The translations under genes were made by a program, and so were the position numbers. From positions 1 to 64,000 of the forward strand of contig JADJFA010000015.1 in NCBI GenBank assembly GCA_016708875.1: a DNA stretch of 64,000 nt, read 5' to 3'. Below, piece by piece: positions 29,501 through 39,347 of this stretch. Numbering within the stretch: position 1 is the stretch's first letter; every line of letters begins with the position of its first letter. The notes beneath the pieces were generated by a model that was not told the DNA's origin, did not search any database, and was given only the letters and a program-made list of their open reading frames with translations. Source of the stretch: Lewinellaceae bacterium (GTDB lineage Bacteria; Bacteroidota; Bacteroidia; Chitinophagales; Saprospiraceae).

Positions 29501-32500
29501 GAACAACTCACCGAATCAGCTGGCGCCCATGTGTAAGTTGCAAAACCCGAAGCGGTGAGGTTGAGGGATTCACCTTCACAAGCCAGCAGTTCATCGGGCA
29601 AATCAAGCGCAGCGATCGAATTCAATAGGATATTAATGGTATCCGTTTGCTGGAAACCACAAGCATCAAAGACATCCACCCAATATTTCCCGGCTGTATA
29701 AGCAGTGAACGTTGAACCAGTTGAACCGTCCTGCCAACGGTATTTTTGAAAATTAGGATTGGCCGAAAGCTCGACGACCGAGTTTTTGCAAAGCGATATA
29801 TCTGGGCCTAAATCAAGGATTTGCGTTTGGTTCTGGAAAGAAAAGGAGACCATGTTGTTTTCATAATGGCACTCCTGTTGATTTGTGGAGGGGAAATTTG
29901 CGGTTAAATTGAACGGGGGTGGCACCGTACCATCGTCGTTTATGACCGCGTAAATCGTTGAATTGTATAATGCTGGTATACTCAGTTTTATATCCGTGCA
30001 AGCACCAATTTCTAAGGCTTCATTGATCAAAACAGGCGGGAACAACTGCGGGGCTGAAGTGGTAGTCGGGTCTCCGTTGTAAAATGAAATGGGGGTGCCA
30101 CTTGGTAATTTTGCGCTGCCAAGATTACAGATATTAAGAAACAGGGTAAGGCTATCGGAATTACAGTGCGTTGAATCTATTTCTACAATGGCATCCGGCA
30201 CTTTTATTTTGTTGGATGGCAAGGTGAAAAGTGTACTTGTTTGCGCCAAATGTGTATTAAAAGGGCGTTTTCCGGAACCGATACCACCCATTTCGAGCCA
30301 ATGTTTTTGTTGGGTTTTTGGTGCACTTACGTCGTCGTTGATGTTTAATCCAAAATAATTGAACTGGTTCCAAATCGGGCGTGCGGGCATCCATTTCTCG
30401 GTGTCCGATCCATAAATTCGCAATCGCCCACGAAAATCTGACCAGGGGTTGTTGACTCCACCGAATGTAAAACTGGTTACAGCTATTTCGGCTTCTCCAT
30501 CATTGTCAACATCAGCCACAACGGGATATTCGTCATAAGTGCCACTGCCGGCCAGGGTTTTAAACCAATTGCGTTCCGAATCTACCCCCACCGGAAATGG
30601 GGCTGCGCCGCCATACATAATCCGCAAGTTTACCTCATCCCGATACACGATTTCAAAAAGCCCGTCACCGTTGAAATCAAAACTAGAAACCCCGGTCAAA
30701 CCCGAGCCATCTAAAACTGGCAGCGACCACCATTCTGGTATGAAAGGAGTTGATTGTGCTTTTTGCACATTAAAACAAAAGATTCGCCCCATTTGAGTGA
30801 CAATCAATTCTGGGAAATCTTGCGCAAAACCTGCCGTCTTGTCATCAAATACATTCGCGACGCTGACCATGCCATACATATTGGTAATGCTCGGAGTGTT
30901 GAAAGCTTGGACAAAGCCGTTTTTGTTCCAGACATAAATGCCAGCTTGGTTGTCGCGGCGGCCACTGACTATTATTTCAGGGACGCCATCGAGATTCAAA
31001 TCTGCAACGCATGTGTATCCATCTCTAACGGCATGATTTGGATTGAGTACATTCAAATTACGCTGGACTTTTATCTCAAATCCATCGCCATCTGTTGGGT
31101 CCATATCAATCGAATAGATTTGGAAGCCTGCAGCAATCTCAAGTCCATCACAATCCGGGTCGCCATTACAATCGGCCCGGGAAAGCAGATCGGCAGCAGT
31201 AGGACTTTCAATCTGACCATAGGCTACCAACATGCCGCTAGGGCCATTTCCATCCAATATTCTTGTTAAAAGAGGAACGACGGGGTTTGTCAAATCAAGT
31301 TTAAAAACATCATTACCAACAAAAATTTCGGCAATTCCATCACCGTCAAAATCAGCAACATAAGCCCGTGTATTTCCGCTAAAAGCATTTTGGGCCGATA
31401 CTACCCACTGTTTCATACAAGGATTCGCGGCGGGGTCGAAATCTGTATACACCCTGATTTTGGCATCCATTGTTACCATAATAACCTCAGGGATGCCATT
31501 ACCATCCAAATCTGCTACCGTGGCATTTCCTGCCGGATAACTGTCATAACCCTCCGGAATAGCCAAGGCATTTGGGTTGGAAGCATTGGAGCCATCGCCC
31601 TTAAAAATCAAGAGACTAAAAACCCCGATTGTATTAGCCGTTGCAGAGGAAGGGAAAACCAATATTTCCGGGATGCTGTCTTGTTGCGGATTGAGGTTGG
31701 CTACAATCGGCACAGCAGCTACGCTGACATCATCAATGGTGCTTTCCCAATCCAATTTTGCTGAAAAGTTATTAACCGGGGGATCAACCAGACAGGAGGT
31801 GTCGGCATCAAAACAACCGCAGTCCGTGTCAAAACAGTCCACGTAACCATCTTCGTCGTCGTCTAATTCGTTTGCGCAAATTTCGGGGCAGGGCAAAATG
31901 GCAGCACAAAGCGGGGTTGCCGTCAATACATCATTCGCCAGCACAAGTGGGGTGTCATCCAATGAAACAGTGACATTTGAGCTCGTAACCACCACATTTT
32001 CAGTCAATACTATCATTGGAAAGGTAACATCCGTGAGGGGCACTTCTGGGAAACAAGCCAATGGCATGTCTGAATCCGGTAAATTAAACAGGCGCAGCTC
32101 ACTGTTGTTTGCAGCCTCCCAGACTGCTTTTATCAAACCATTTTGTAGCTCGGCAGCCACAATACAATTATCGAAAAGGCCGCCAGTGCCGTATCTCCGT
32201 TGCCATAGGGGTACGCCGTCATTTGAAATGTGCATTAGGTAATTCCCCTGAGAGATATGATTTGCATTTGATTTATAATCAGACACCAACCAACCTTTTT
32301 GATCTGGTAAGTGGCGAAAAAGCGCATACATGCTAAACAATCCACCTGAAGTTTCAAACCTTTTCGCCCACAAAACGGAACCATCGGAGGCGCAGTGTAC
32401 CAGACGTTTATGCCCAACCGTATTGCCGTTCGGCACGAATCCGGTAAAAAAAAGCGAATAGCCTCCGTCCTCCGGGTGTACGCTCAAATCTTCATAAGTA

Positions 32501-34620
32501 TGCCCTTGAAAATTTTCTCCAGGGAAAGCGTATTTCACGGCTTTCACAAATTGTCCGGCCTGGTTGACCCGCATCACGGTGATGCCACTTGTTGCAGAGC
32601 CAAATGAGCCCGAAGTACTGAGCAGAAAATCGCCGGTGCCATCCGTTGCTACGCGCAAACCGCCGATTCCCAGAACGTTGTTGAGCCGTTTCGCCCACAA
32701 TACAGTGCCATCAGCAGCGATTTTCAGCAAATGAGCATCGAATCCATCTATCACAAACAAACCAAGCGAGCCGTCGGGGTTGGCCGCGCATACATCGGTT
32801 GCATCGCCGTTCGGAAAATTGTTGTTTGTAAAACTTAATTTTTTGTACCATGAAAAATTGCCGTCAACATCAATTTTCGCGACCAAGAACTTGTTAGCGG
32901 CTTGCCCGGTCAGCAGGAATTGGCCATCTGGTAATGGCTCGATGTCGAAAAAACCACCATTATCGGTGGTTACTTTATGCCAAATCACATTGCCCGAAGC
33001 ATCCCAGCGCGTAACAGCGGGGCGTAATTGCTGTACCCCGCAATGCAACAAAGTTCCATCGGGAATGGTGGCAAGGTCTTGTGTATAAAAACTCTTGATT
33101 GAGGAAGTGTAGGAGGTAGAAATAGATTCTGTTTGTCCACAATGCTTGTTCACGGTAAAAACCGTGTTATATTCTTTTGTACAAAACAATCCAGTTGCCT
33201 GGAGGGAAATGCTATAAATGCCTGCGTTTATAAACGAAAAAGACAGGTCTTGGGTCGTCGAAACTATCTGACCATTGATGCTCCATTCATAAGTTATAGG
33301 CGCTGCACCTGTGGTCAGGTTTGTAAAAAGCACGGTTTCGCCCACCAGTGCGCTTGGATTTGCACTTGAAAAAAGGGCGTCCAAGGCACATTCCACCACA
33401 ACATTTACCACCGCAGTGTCTTGGCAATTTGGATCATTGTTGTTGGCTGTCAACACTATCGGGTGCGTTCCAATAGTATTGAAAACCATGGAGGCGTTCA
33501 AATTTTGAGAAAACGCTATTCCATTTTCTGACCAGGAGAAATTGGTTGCTCCCGTTGAATTATTGTTAAAAGTGACTGATTGTCCGGCCAGAACCGGGTT
33601 TGGCGTTGCCGAAAAGGCCGCAATGATGGGTTTCATACAAGGATCCAAACATCCTTTTGAATCCAATAAACTAGCCCGAGCTGTTTCCACCGTAGCCTGC
33701 ATTCGAATTGCCTGCTCTGCCGTAAAAAAATGGTAACAGGGGAACGGTGAATAATCCATGAAGTCGCCCGTAAAATCATCCACATCTGCTAAAAACGGGC
33801 TTCCTGGGGCTACGTCGGTGGAGCAAGAATTAAAGGGGCAGGTTGTGTGGGTCGCATTGTCTGGCGGTGTGTCGCAAACCCGGTCGCCATCAAGGTTGCA
33901 ATCGTTATTTTGACAGCCGCCCTGAAAGGTGTGGTAAAGCCCAAAATAATGCCCCATTTCGTGAATAAGGACGGCGTCTTCAGATGGGCCGGTACCAAAG
34001 TATTTTGCCTCGCAGATCATGCCATCCTCAGGGCTACCGTGCGCACTTGGAAAATAAGCATAACCTGCTACCCCTGGACCTAGCGACAAACTTGAGATTT
34101 CCCTGACCACCCAGATGTTGACATAATCCAATGGATTCCAACGACTTAAGTCTTTTGTTTGAATATCCTCCGTTTCCATTATCATATTGGTCAAGGGCGA
34201 TTGCGTACGTGTGATGCCATTTGTTGCATTGCCATTTGGGTCTCTTTTGGCCATGCAGAACTGTATCTGTGCGTTGACCGTAGCGCCTTGTTGGGCAAAA
34301 TATCCCTGGGCTGCAAAACCTTCATTCAGGTGGTCAATGGCCGCGATGATTTGGGCATCCGGGATGTTTTCAGGCCCTCCATCGTGGATGATGTGTACGA
34401 CTACTGGAACAATATAAGGTGTGCCAGATCCATTATCAGCATGCTGCTTGTTTAGTAAATGCAAGCGAAGTTCCTCCTCAAAAGATTGAATCCCATTCTC
34501 TTTGGTAGATTTTAGCAACTCGTCGAAGCCGCAGGAGAAGTCAGGGGTTTTCTGCGCAGAACCGATTTGAAAGTTCAGGAAATAGCAAAGGAGGATCAGA
34601 AGGGGGAGCGTTGGTTTCAT
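26558..34620 (-). CDS. Giant secreted M43 metalloprotease with FG-GAP, SprB and CHU_C (T9SS type B) domains, two frameshifts
   Basis: About 2,690 residues in transcription order from 34620. Signal peptide MKPTLPLLILLCYFLNF; M43 (cytophagalysin/pappalysin) active site HEMGHYFGLYH with His220, Glu221, His224 and His230, and downstream FMDYSPFPC; PKD domains (VTFNNNSTGATNFSWSENG); a beta-propeller-like stretch; FG-GAP/VCBS repeats (VADLDGNGIPEVIM, YVADFDGDGIAEIFVGND); SprB repeats; and a C-terminal gliding-type sorting domain (NIFDRWGSHVFTNQHF, GWDGTFRGKPVAPGVYVW). Frame breaks are near 28485, inside a repeat unit that is 2 bp short, and near 27430. Likely a secreted or surface-bound protease delivered by T9SS. 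It has a -7 box at 34652. Confidence 0.85.
28121..29020. repeat. SprB repeat array, 225-bp units, one unit 223 bp
   Basis: Four near-identical units follow one another, with boundaries of the same word at 28126, 28351, 28574 and 28799, so spacings are 225, 223 and 225. The unit of 223 bp (28351-28573) carries the frame break. Units encode DPKCAGEASGAIDLTASGG and NNSSLEDLNNLPSGTYS-type SprB sequence. More diverged copies lie on both sides. Plus-strand open frames here are an artefact of the repeats. Confidence 0.85.
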
Positions 34621-34651
34621 CTAATTTGACTTAACGGAAGGTGAAGATGTG

Positions 34652-34659
34652 CAAATATA
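34652..34659 (-). promoter_or_regulatory. -7 box (TATATTTG) for the M43 protein gene
   Basis: TATATTTG on the minus strand matches TAnnTTTG, about 30 bp upstream of the start at 34620. No clear -33 element. Confidence 0.5.
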
Positions 34660-34707
34660 ATGCAAGATAAATGGTAAGGAGGAATCGCTGCTTTGGAGCG
34701 GAGGGGC

Positions 34708-34739
34708 TTTGTTTTTTTAAATGAATTTGCTTAGTTTTG
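34708..34739 (+). promoter_or_regulatory. Complete promoter (TTTG-N20-TAGTTTTG) for the RAYT gene
   Basis: TTTG (34708-34711), a 20-nt spacer and TAGTTTTG (34732-34739) match the Bacteroidota -33/-7 pair. The predicted start is near 34745, so the first REP palindrome (34751-34783) would be transcribed as the 5' leader. Confidence 0.6.
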
Positions 34740-34750
34740 TTTGCACACCA

Positions 34751-34783
34751 ACCCGTCCTACGGCTTCAAGCCGTAGGACGGGT
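34751..34783. repeat. REP palindrome, copy 1
   Basis: 33 bp: perfect 16-bp arms around a single central C. The left arm begins ACCCGTCCTACGG. Identical to copy 2, same orientation, and 15 bp from the RAYT start codon. Confidence 0.9.
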
Positions 34784-34797
34784 AAAATCGTCAAAGT

Positions 34798-35358
34798 ATG
34801 AAACTAATTGAAAACCAAATTTTCCACATCTACAATCGTGGAAACAACCGCCAACCGATTTTTTTCAAACAGGAAAACTATCATTTCTTTCTGAAGAAGA
34901 TGCGCACGCACCTTTTGCCAACTTGCGATTTTTTAGCGTATTGCCTTATGCCAAACCATTTTCATTTCCTTATACGAACTGACGCGCGAACAGTCGCAAG
35001 TGTTGCAAAAAATGAAAAGGATATTGCTGTAACGGCCTTTAGCAAAGGTTTACGCACTATGTTGAGTAGTTACGCTCAGGCTATTCAGAAGCAGGAAAAA
35101 ATGACTGGTTCGCTATTTCAACAAAAAACAAAGGGTAAGCAGGTGAGCAGCGAATGGTCGTGGGAGGATTATACGCTCACCTGTTTTCGCTATATTTTAC
35201 AAAACCCTGTCCAAGCACGATTGGTGCAGTTCGGGTTGCGCAAAGGCACACTTTGCAATCGTATGTTGATTGACCAAGAGTTGGCATTGGATCTCAATTC
35301 GTTGGAAGAGTTGATAGGAGTTCCAGTGCCCGATGCGGAAGTAGCGAAAATATGGTGA
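34798..35358 (+). CDS. REP-associated tyrosine transposase (RAYT), Y1/HUH family
   Basis: 186 residues. It has the Y1 transposase core: FHIYNRGNNRQPIFFKQENY at the N-terminus, the HUH motif in MPNHFHFLIRTD, and a catalytic-tyrosine helix region, with SWEDYTLTCFRYILQNPVQARL after it. Length and motifs match TnpA_REP/RAYT rather than IS200/IS605 proteins. The strongest evidence is context: identical 33-bp palindromes flank the gene at 34751 and 35365. RAYTs are thought to nick and spread REP elements. The gene sits on the plus strand between two minus-strand T9SS genes, so it is an insertion relative to them. Unlike most genes nearby, it is unbroken. Confidence 0.9.
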   Translation: MKLIENQIFHIYNRGNNRQPIFFKQENYHFFLKKMRTHLLPTCDFLAYCLMPNHFHFLIRTDARTVASVAKNEKDIAVTAFSKGLRTMLSSYAQAIQKQEKMTGSLFQQKTKGKQVSSEWSWEDYTLTCFRYILQNPVQARLVQFGLRKGTLCNRMLIDQELALDLNSLEELIGVPVPDAEVAKIW

Positions 35359-35364
35359 GCGGTA

Positions 35365-35397
35365 ACCCGTCCTACGGCTTCAAGCCGTAGGACGGGT
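35365..35397. repeat. REP palindrome, copy 2
   Basis: Identical to copy 1 over 33 bp, starting 7 bp after the RAYT stop and 7 bp before the end of the next T9SS gene. It may serve as terminator for both. Confidence 0.9.
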
Positions 35398-35403
35398 AGA
35401 TAC

Positions 35404-38400
35404 TTACCGCTCCAACACAAACCGCGCCACTTCCCTTTCCCCATTTCCTGTCACAATTTCCAGGAAGTAAAGTCCGGCGGGCAATTGATTCGCTAAAGGA
35501 ATGGCCTGAGCCTCGCTACTTGCATTCATTGAGAACGATTGTGCACGAACTCCACGACTGTCTAAAATCTGGAAGTGTAAATCCTCGCCCTGCCAGCGCG
35601 ACAAGTCGGCAAAGAGTTCGCCATTTGTCGGGTTGGGGAAGAGCAATATTCCTGATTGTATATTATCCATGAAAATCGTTTCCTCGCTCCGGTTGCTGCT
35701 TGGCGTATTACCAATCGGGCAATTGAAGGTATTGAGGTGCGCTGCGTAGAAACTTTGCGTTTCCAGACGTGTGGTGATGTTGATGAACGTAGGAACCGAC
35801 TGAGCAGGCAGTGTGTATTGGAACACATCTGATTGGCCATTTGCAATACTATCCGTGGTAGATTTGAATCGGATAGAGTAGAATGGTGCAAAGTTGGGAT
35901 TGCGCACCATGTATTCCCGTCCGGCTGGCGAAGTGTAAGTCGAAAGATTGGCCGGATTGACTGCTGTGACGCCACTCGGCAATTGTATGGCGGTGTAAAT
36001 CAACTTGTTAGCGCAATTATTCGTCACACGGATGGTATAGGTTCGGCGGAATTTGGCATCTGCAGTGATGCTGAGCAGCTCATACTTGATGCAGCCATTC
36101 GTTTCCGTGAGGTATTGCAATGTATAGGTTACCAGTGTATCGCAGGTATTGCCCACACCTGCCACTGTGAGTGTAACCGCAGTTGGCTGTGTATAGGTCT
36201 GTCCGCCAAGGGTAATACTCTCCCCTTCGCAAAATTCCAGGGTCTCGGTCCGCGTAGGCAGTGGCGCAAATTGTAGCGTGTAAGTAACAAGGGTATCGCA
36301 ATCACCTGCTGCTCCGGGAATGGTGAGCATCACCGTTCCCGGTTGGGTATAACTTTGCCCCCCTATGTCAACAGAAGTGCCCGGGCAGAATAGAATGGTT
36401 TCGGCAAGTGTTGGGGCTGGCAGCCATTCCAAAGTGTAGGTTCCCAGTGTATCACAACCGCCTGTGGTAGAGAGAATAGTGTCAACGACGACACCTGGCG
36501 AGCTGTAAAGTTGGCCGTTTATTTCCACTGATGTGCCTGGGCAGAACTGGATGGTTTTATCTACTTCAAGTAAAGACCCAGGTATAATTGAAACATAAGC
36601 GACAGTATCGCAGCCGAATCCAGTGCTGTAAAGGGTGTCCGTGAAACCAATGGGTTGGTAGTACACATTTCCATTGAATTCCACAGAGTCGCCGGAGCAA
36701 ATCTCAAAATTATAGAACCTGAATGGCAGCGGGAGTTGATTTAAGAAGTAAAAAACGACCGTATCACAGCCTGTCGTGGAAGGAATTGTGTCAAGTGCCA
36801 ACCCAGAATCTTCGTACACCACGCCATTAATAGTGACCGTTTCGAAGGGGCAAAAGAAGACTGATTCGATGCGTTCTTCATAAGGTAACACGTCAATAAC
36901 AAAAGTGACAGAGGTATCGCAATCGCCGTTTAAACCAGGGATGGTTTGTTGGAAAGTACCGGCTTGATCAAATGTATACCCGCGAATGGTTACCGACTTT
37001 CCGGGACAAAAAACGCCGGTTTCCTGCACGAGGGGAAGTGGTAAGACCTGAAGGTTTATGGTATCGCTTTGCTGAAATCCGCAAGGGTCCGTTACCGTTA
37101 CACGATATTGACCACCAAACGTAACGGTAGTAGATTGCGTGGTTGCACCATTTGACCATTGATATCTAAAAAATCCAGGGCATGCATTCAGGACAGCATT
37201 TTCATTGGAGCAAATGATCTGATCAGCCCCTAAGTTGAGCGTTGGAGCGGTTGGCAATTGGACAGTTATACTGTCCAGGTTATTGAAATAATTGCATTCC
37301 TCGACATCAGAGAGCGGGAAATCGTCGGGCAAAAACGGAGTTGATGTATTGCCAAGGTCGTTCACCACAGCAAATATTTGAAAACCATTCACCAGCGCAT
37401 CTGGCCCAAATTGGTTCTCTAAATCAGTCAATTGCAAAGTGGCACAGCTGTCTCCGTTGGAGGAGTAGTCATAAATGCCCAATTTGTCTGCTCCATCCGT
37501 GTAAGGGTTGGCATCGTAGAAGCTTATGGTAATTTCGGGAATCAGCCCTCCATCCAAATCACAAATGCGGAAATCCAGGTTCACAATGCCTCCAGAACAA
37601 CTAATTTCGGTAATGTCTACTACAAAATCGTTGTCCTCTGGGCACGGATCAGGCACCGTGCAATCCGGGCAAACGAGTTTTTCCTCCAAAGTATTGGTAG
37701 TCCAGTTCTCTATTGTGTTCGTCGCTAGCGCAGAAGTGATGAGTTCTTGCAGAATAATGGGTGTCCTTACAGGATTTTGAATTTCAGTTACTTGTAGGGC
37801 AAGGCTGTCCACGAATCCGCACGAATCGACCATAGTTCCATCAGAAAGCATTTTCCAAAAAAGCACATCGCCAAGGCCAGTGGTCGCAAGTCCTGTAAAA
37901 TAGAGCGAATCCGCTACGGCAACAGATTGATCCGGGCCAAGTGCAATAGTGTTTACAGTGGCAACGGGGCCATATGTGAGGTTTTTGCCCCAGACAAAAT
38001 CCCCGTCCTTGTTAACTTTAAAAACAAAGTATTTGCTGTTGAGACTCCGTTGCCCGGACAATACATATCCATCGGCCACAGAAATAACCCTCAATATAGA
38101 GGTACCCAGGTCATATCGTTTTATCCAAAGGATATTTCCGTCCAAGTCGGTTTTTTGAAGGTGGATAATATTGGGTTGCGTATCGCCAGGGTTATCATTG
38201 ATATCTTCATCCACGATGTACGCAGCCACAAGTTCATCGCCGTCGGCAACGAGATCGCGGGCAATGAAATCAGTTTGAGCCGTAGCATCATCATGGCTCA
38301 ATTGTGCCCAGATCGGCATGCCATTTACCGGATCGAAACGTGCAAGCATCAGTCGCCTGGCGGAGTTGTCGAAACTGTCGCGACTTTCACAATAACCCAG

Positions 38401-39036
38401 TCCGAAAAGCGATCCACCCACGGAAACCATTTTTGTGATCATATCGTAGGAGATATGCTCATAACGACGGGCAAAAGCAGGGATAATGTTGCCTGTTACC
38501 CGATCCAAATCAAGTATTTCAATCTCCGACTCTCCATCTAATAGCTCCGGATTTTGGTAATAAACAAAACTTCCGCCGGGCGTTTTTTCTAAAATACCTG
38601 CTGCACGGGGGTTGTTACTTGTAATGGGGTGAGCCCATAAAAACTGGTTTGCCACAGGATCATATCGAAAGACATAGCCCCGGGATGCTCCGGCAAATTG
38701 AACCTGTGTGCCACAGCCAACGATCATCCCCTCCGTATCTTCAAAAATCTGGATGGGTGTGATGGGTTCGAAAGGGTTGATCCGGAACTCGCGCATCCAG
38801 ATCACATCACCAGCCAGGTTTATTTTTTGAATAAACGTATTGGTCACGTTTCGGCCCGCGAGGTACAAGTTGCCATCGCTGCTTCGTGTAAGCACGCTGC
38901 CGTACTCGGTTTGGGTTTCAGAGCCGGATGTTTTGAGAAATGTGGGTGTGGGACAATCGGGGTTTTGACTAAAAGCCAAGGTGTTGTGCAGTAGGAAGGC
39001 AAGCACAACCACGGTTCGGGTGGATGGTAAAAACAT
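35404..39036 (-). CDS. Large secreted T9SS type A protein with six ~50-residue cysteine repeats
   Basis: 1,210 residues from the ATG at 39036 (MFLPSTRTVVVLAFLLHNTLAFSQ); the -7 box at 39079 makes the longer reading from 39081 unlikely. After the signal peptide a beta-propeller-like region follows (SDGNLYLAGRNV). Around 36100-37000 lie six tandem repeats on the plan FCPGTSVxIxGQxYxxPG ... GCDTLxxYTL, each with two conserved cysteines. The end has LLFPNPTNGELFADLSRW and LPAGLYFLEIVTGNGEREVA, the T9SS type A sorting signal. No enzyme domain was found. It is probably a surface or matrix component. Confidence 0.85.
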   Translation of the reverse strand: MFLPSTRTVVVLAFLLHNTLAFSQNPDCPTPTFLKTSGSETQTEYGSVLTRSSDGNLYLAGRNVTNTFIQKINLAGDVIWMREFRINPFEPITPIQIFEDTEGMIVGCGTQVQFAGASRGYVFRYDPVANQFLWAHPITSNNPRAAGILEKTPGGSFVYYQNPELLDGESEIEILDLDRVTGNIIPAFARRYEHISYDMITKMVSVGGSLFGLGYCESRDSFDNSARRLMLARFDPVNGMPIWAQLSHDDATAQTDFIARDLVADGDELVAAYIVDEDINDNPGDTQPNIIHLQKTDLDGNILWIKRYDLGTSILRVISVADGYVLSGQRSLNSKYFVFKVNKDGDFVWGKNLTYGPVATVNTIALGPDQSVAVADSLYFTGLATTGLGDVLFWKMLSDGTMVDSCGFVDSLALQVTEIQNPVRTPIILQELITSALATNTIENWTTNTLEEKLVCPDCTVPDPCPEDNDFVVDITEISCSGGIVNLDFRICDLDGGLIPEITISFYDANPYTDGADKLGIYDYSSNGDSCATLQLTDLENQFGPDALVNGFQIFAVVNDLGNTSTPFLPDDFPLSDVEECNYFNNLDSITVQLPTAPTLNLGADQIICSNENAVLNACPGFFRYQWSNGATTQSTTVTFGGQYRVTVTDPCGFQQSDTINLQVLPLPLVQETGVFCPGKSVTIRGYTFDQAGTFQQTIPGLNGDCDTSVTFVIDVLPYEERIESVFFCPFETVTINGVVYEDSGLALDTIPSTTGCDTVVFYFLNQLPLPFRFYNFEICSGDSVEFNGNVYYQPIGFTDTLYSTGFGCDTVAYVSIIPGSLLEVDKTIQFCPGTSVEINGQLYSSPGVVVDTILSTTGGCDTLGTYTLEWLPAPTLAETILFCPGTSVDIGGQSYTQPGTVMLTIPGAAGDCDTLVTYTLQFAPLPTRTETLEFCEGESITLGGQTYTQPTAVTLTVAGVGNTCDTLVTYTLQYLTETNGCIKYELLSITADAKFRRTYTIRVTNNCANKLIYTAIQLPSGVTAVNPANLSTYTSPAGREYMVRNPNFAPFYSIRFKSTTDSIANGQSDVFQYTLPAQSVPTFINITTRLETQSFYAAHLNTFNCPIGNTPSSNRSEETIFMDNIQSGILLFPNPTNGELFADLSRWQGEDLHFQILDSRGVRAQSFSMNASSEAQAIPLANQLPAGLYFLEIVTGNGEREVARFVLER

Positions 39037-39078
39037 AGGATGATTAGTTAGTTGAAATGTTATTTGCGGACGTACCGA

Positions 39079-39086
39079 CAAACGTA
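39079..39086 (-). promoter_or_regulatory. -7 box (TACGTTTG) for the T9SS gene ending at 35404
   Basis: TACGTTTG on the minus strand fits TAnnTTTG and gives a leader of about 37 nt before 39036. It overlaps the alternative ATG at 39081. Confidence 0.5.
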
Positions 39087-39347
39087 ATGAAGCTTACACT
39101 GACCGTGGTCTGAAAATCAAAATATGTCGTGAAACCGATTGTTTCTGTGGATTGATCCTACCCAAAGATGGGTATCGGAGGGGGGCGCCATTGAAAACAG
39201 GAGCAAGTGCCAATGGCTAACAGACGACGTTTCTCCAAATTCCATCCCCCGCCCACCAACTATTCCTCATACATTACAGCCTCAAAACTGAGATTCCTAC
39301 CAAATTTTATTCACCTGATTTTTTCGTTCTGAAACTTACCCATTTAC
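39087..39347. other. Divergent intergenic region
   Basis: Separates two divergent T9SS genes. No gene, strong hairpin or confident promoter for the plus-strand gene was found. Confidence 0.5.

Noticed and set aside
34798..35358. IS200/IS605 element
   Set aside because: Flanking sequences are identical REP palindromes at REP-like distance, no TnpB is present, and length fits RAYT.
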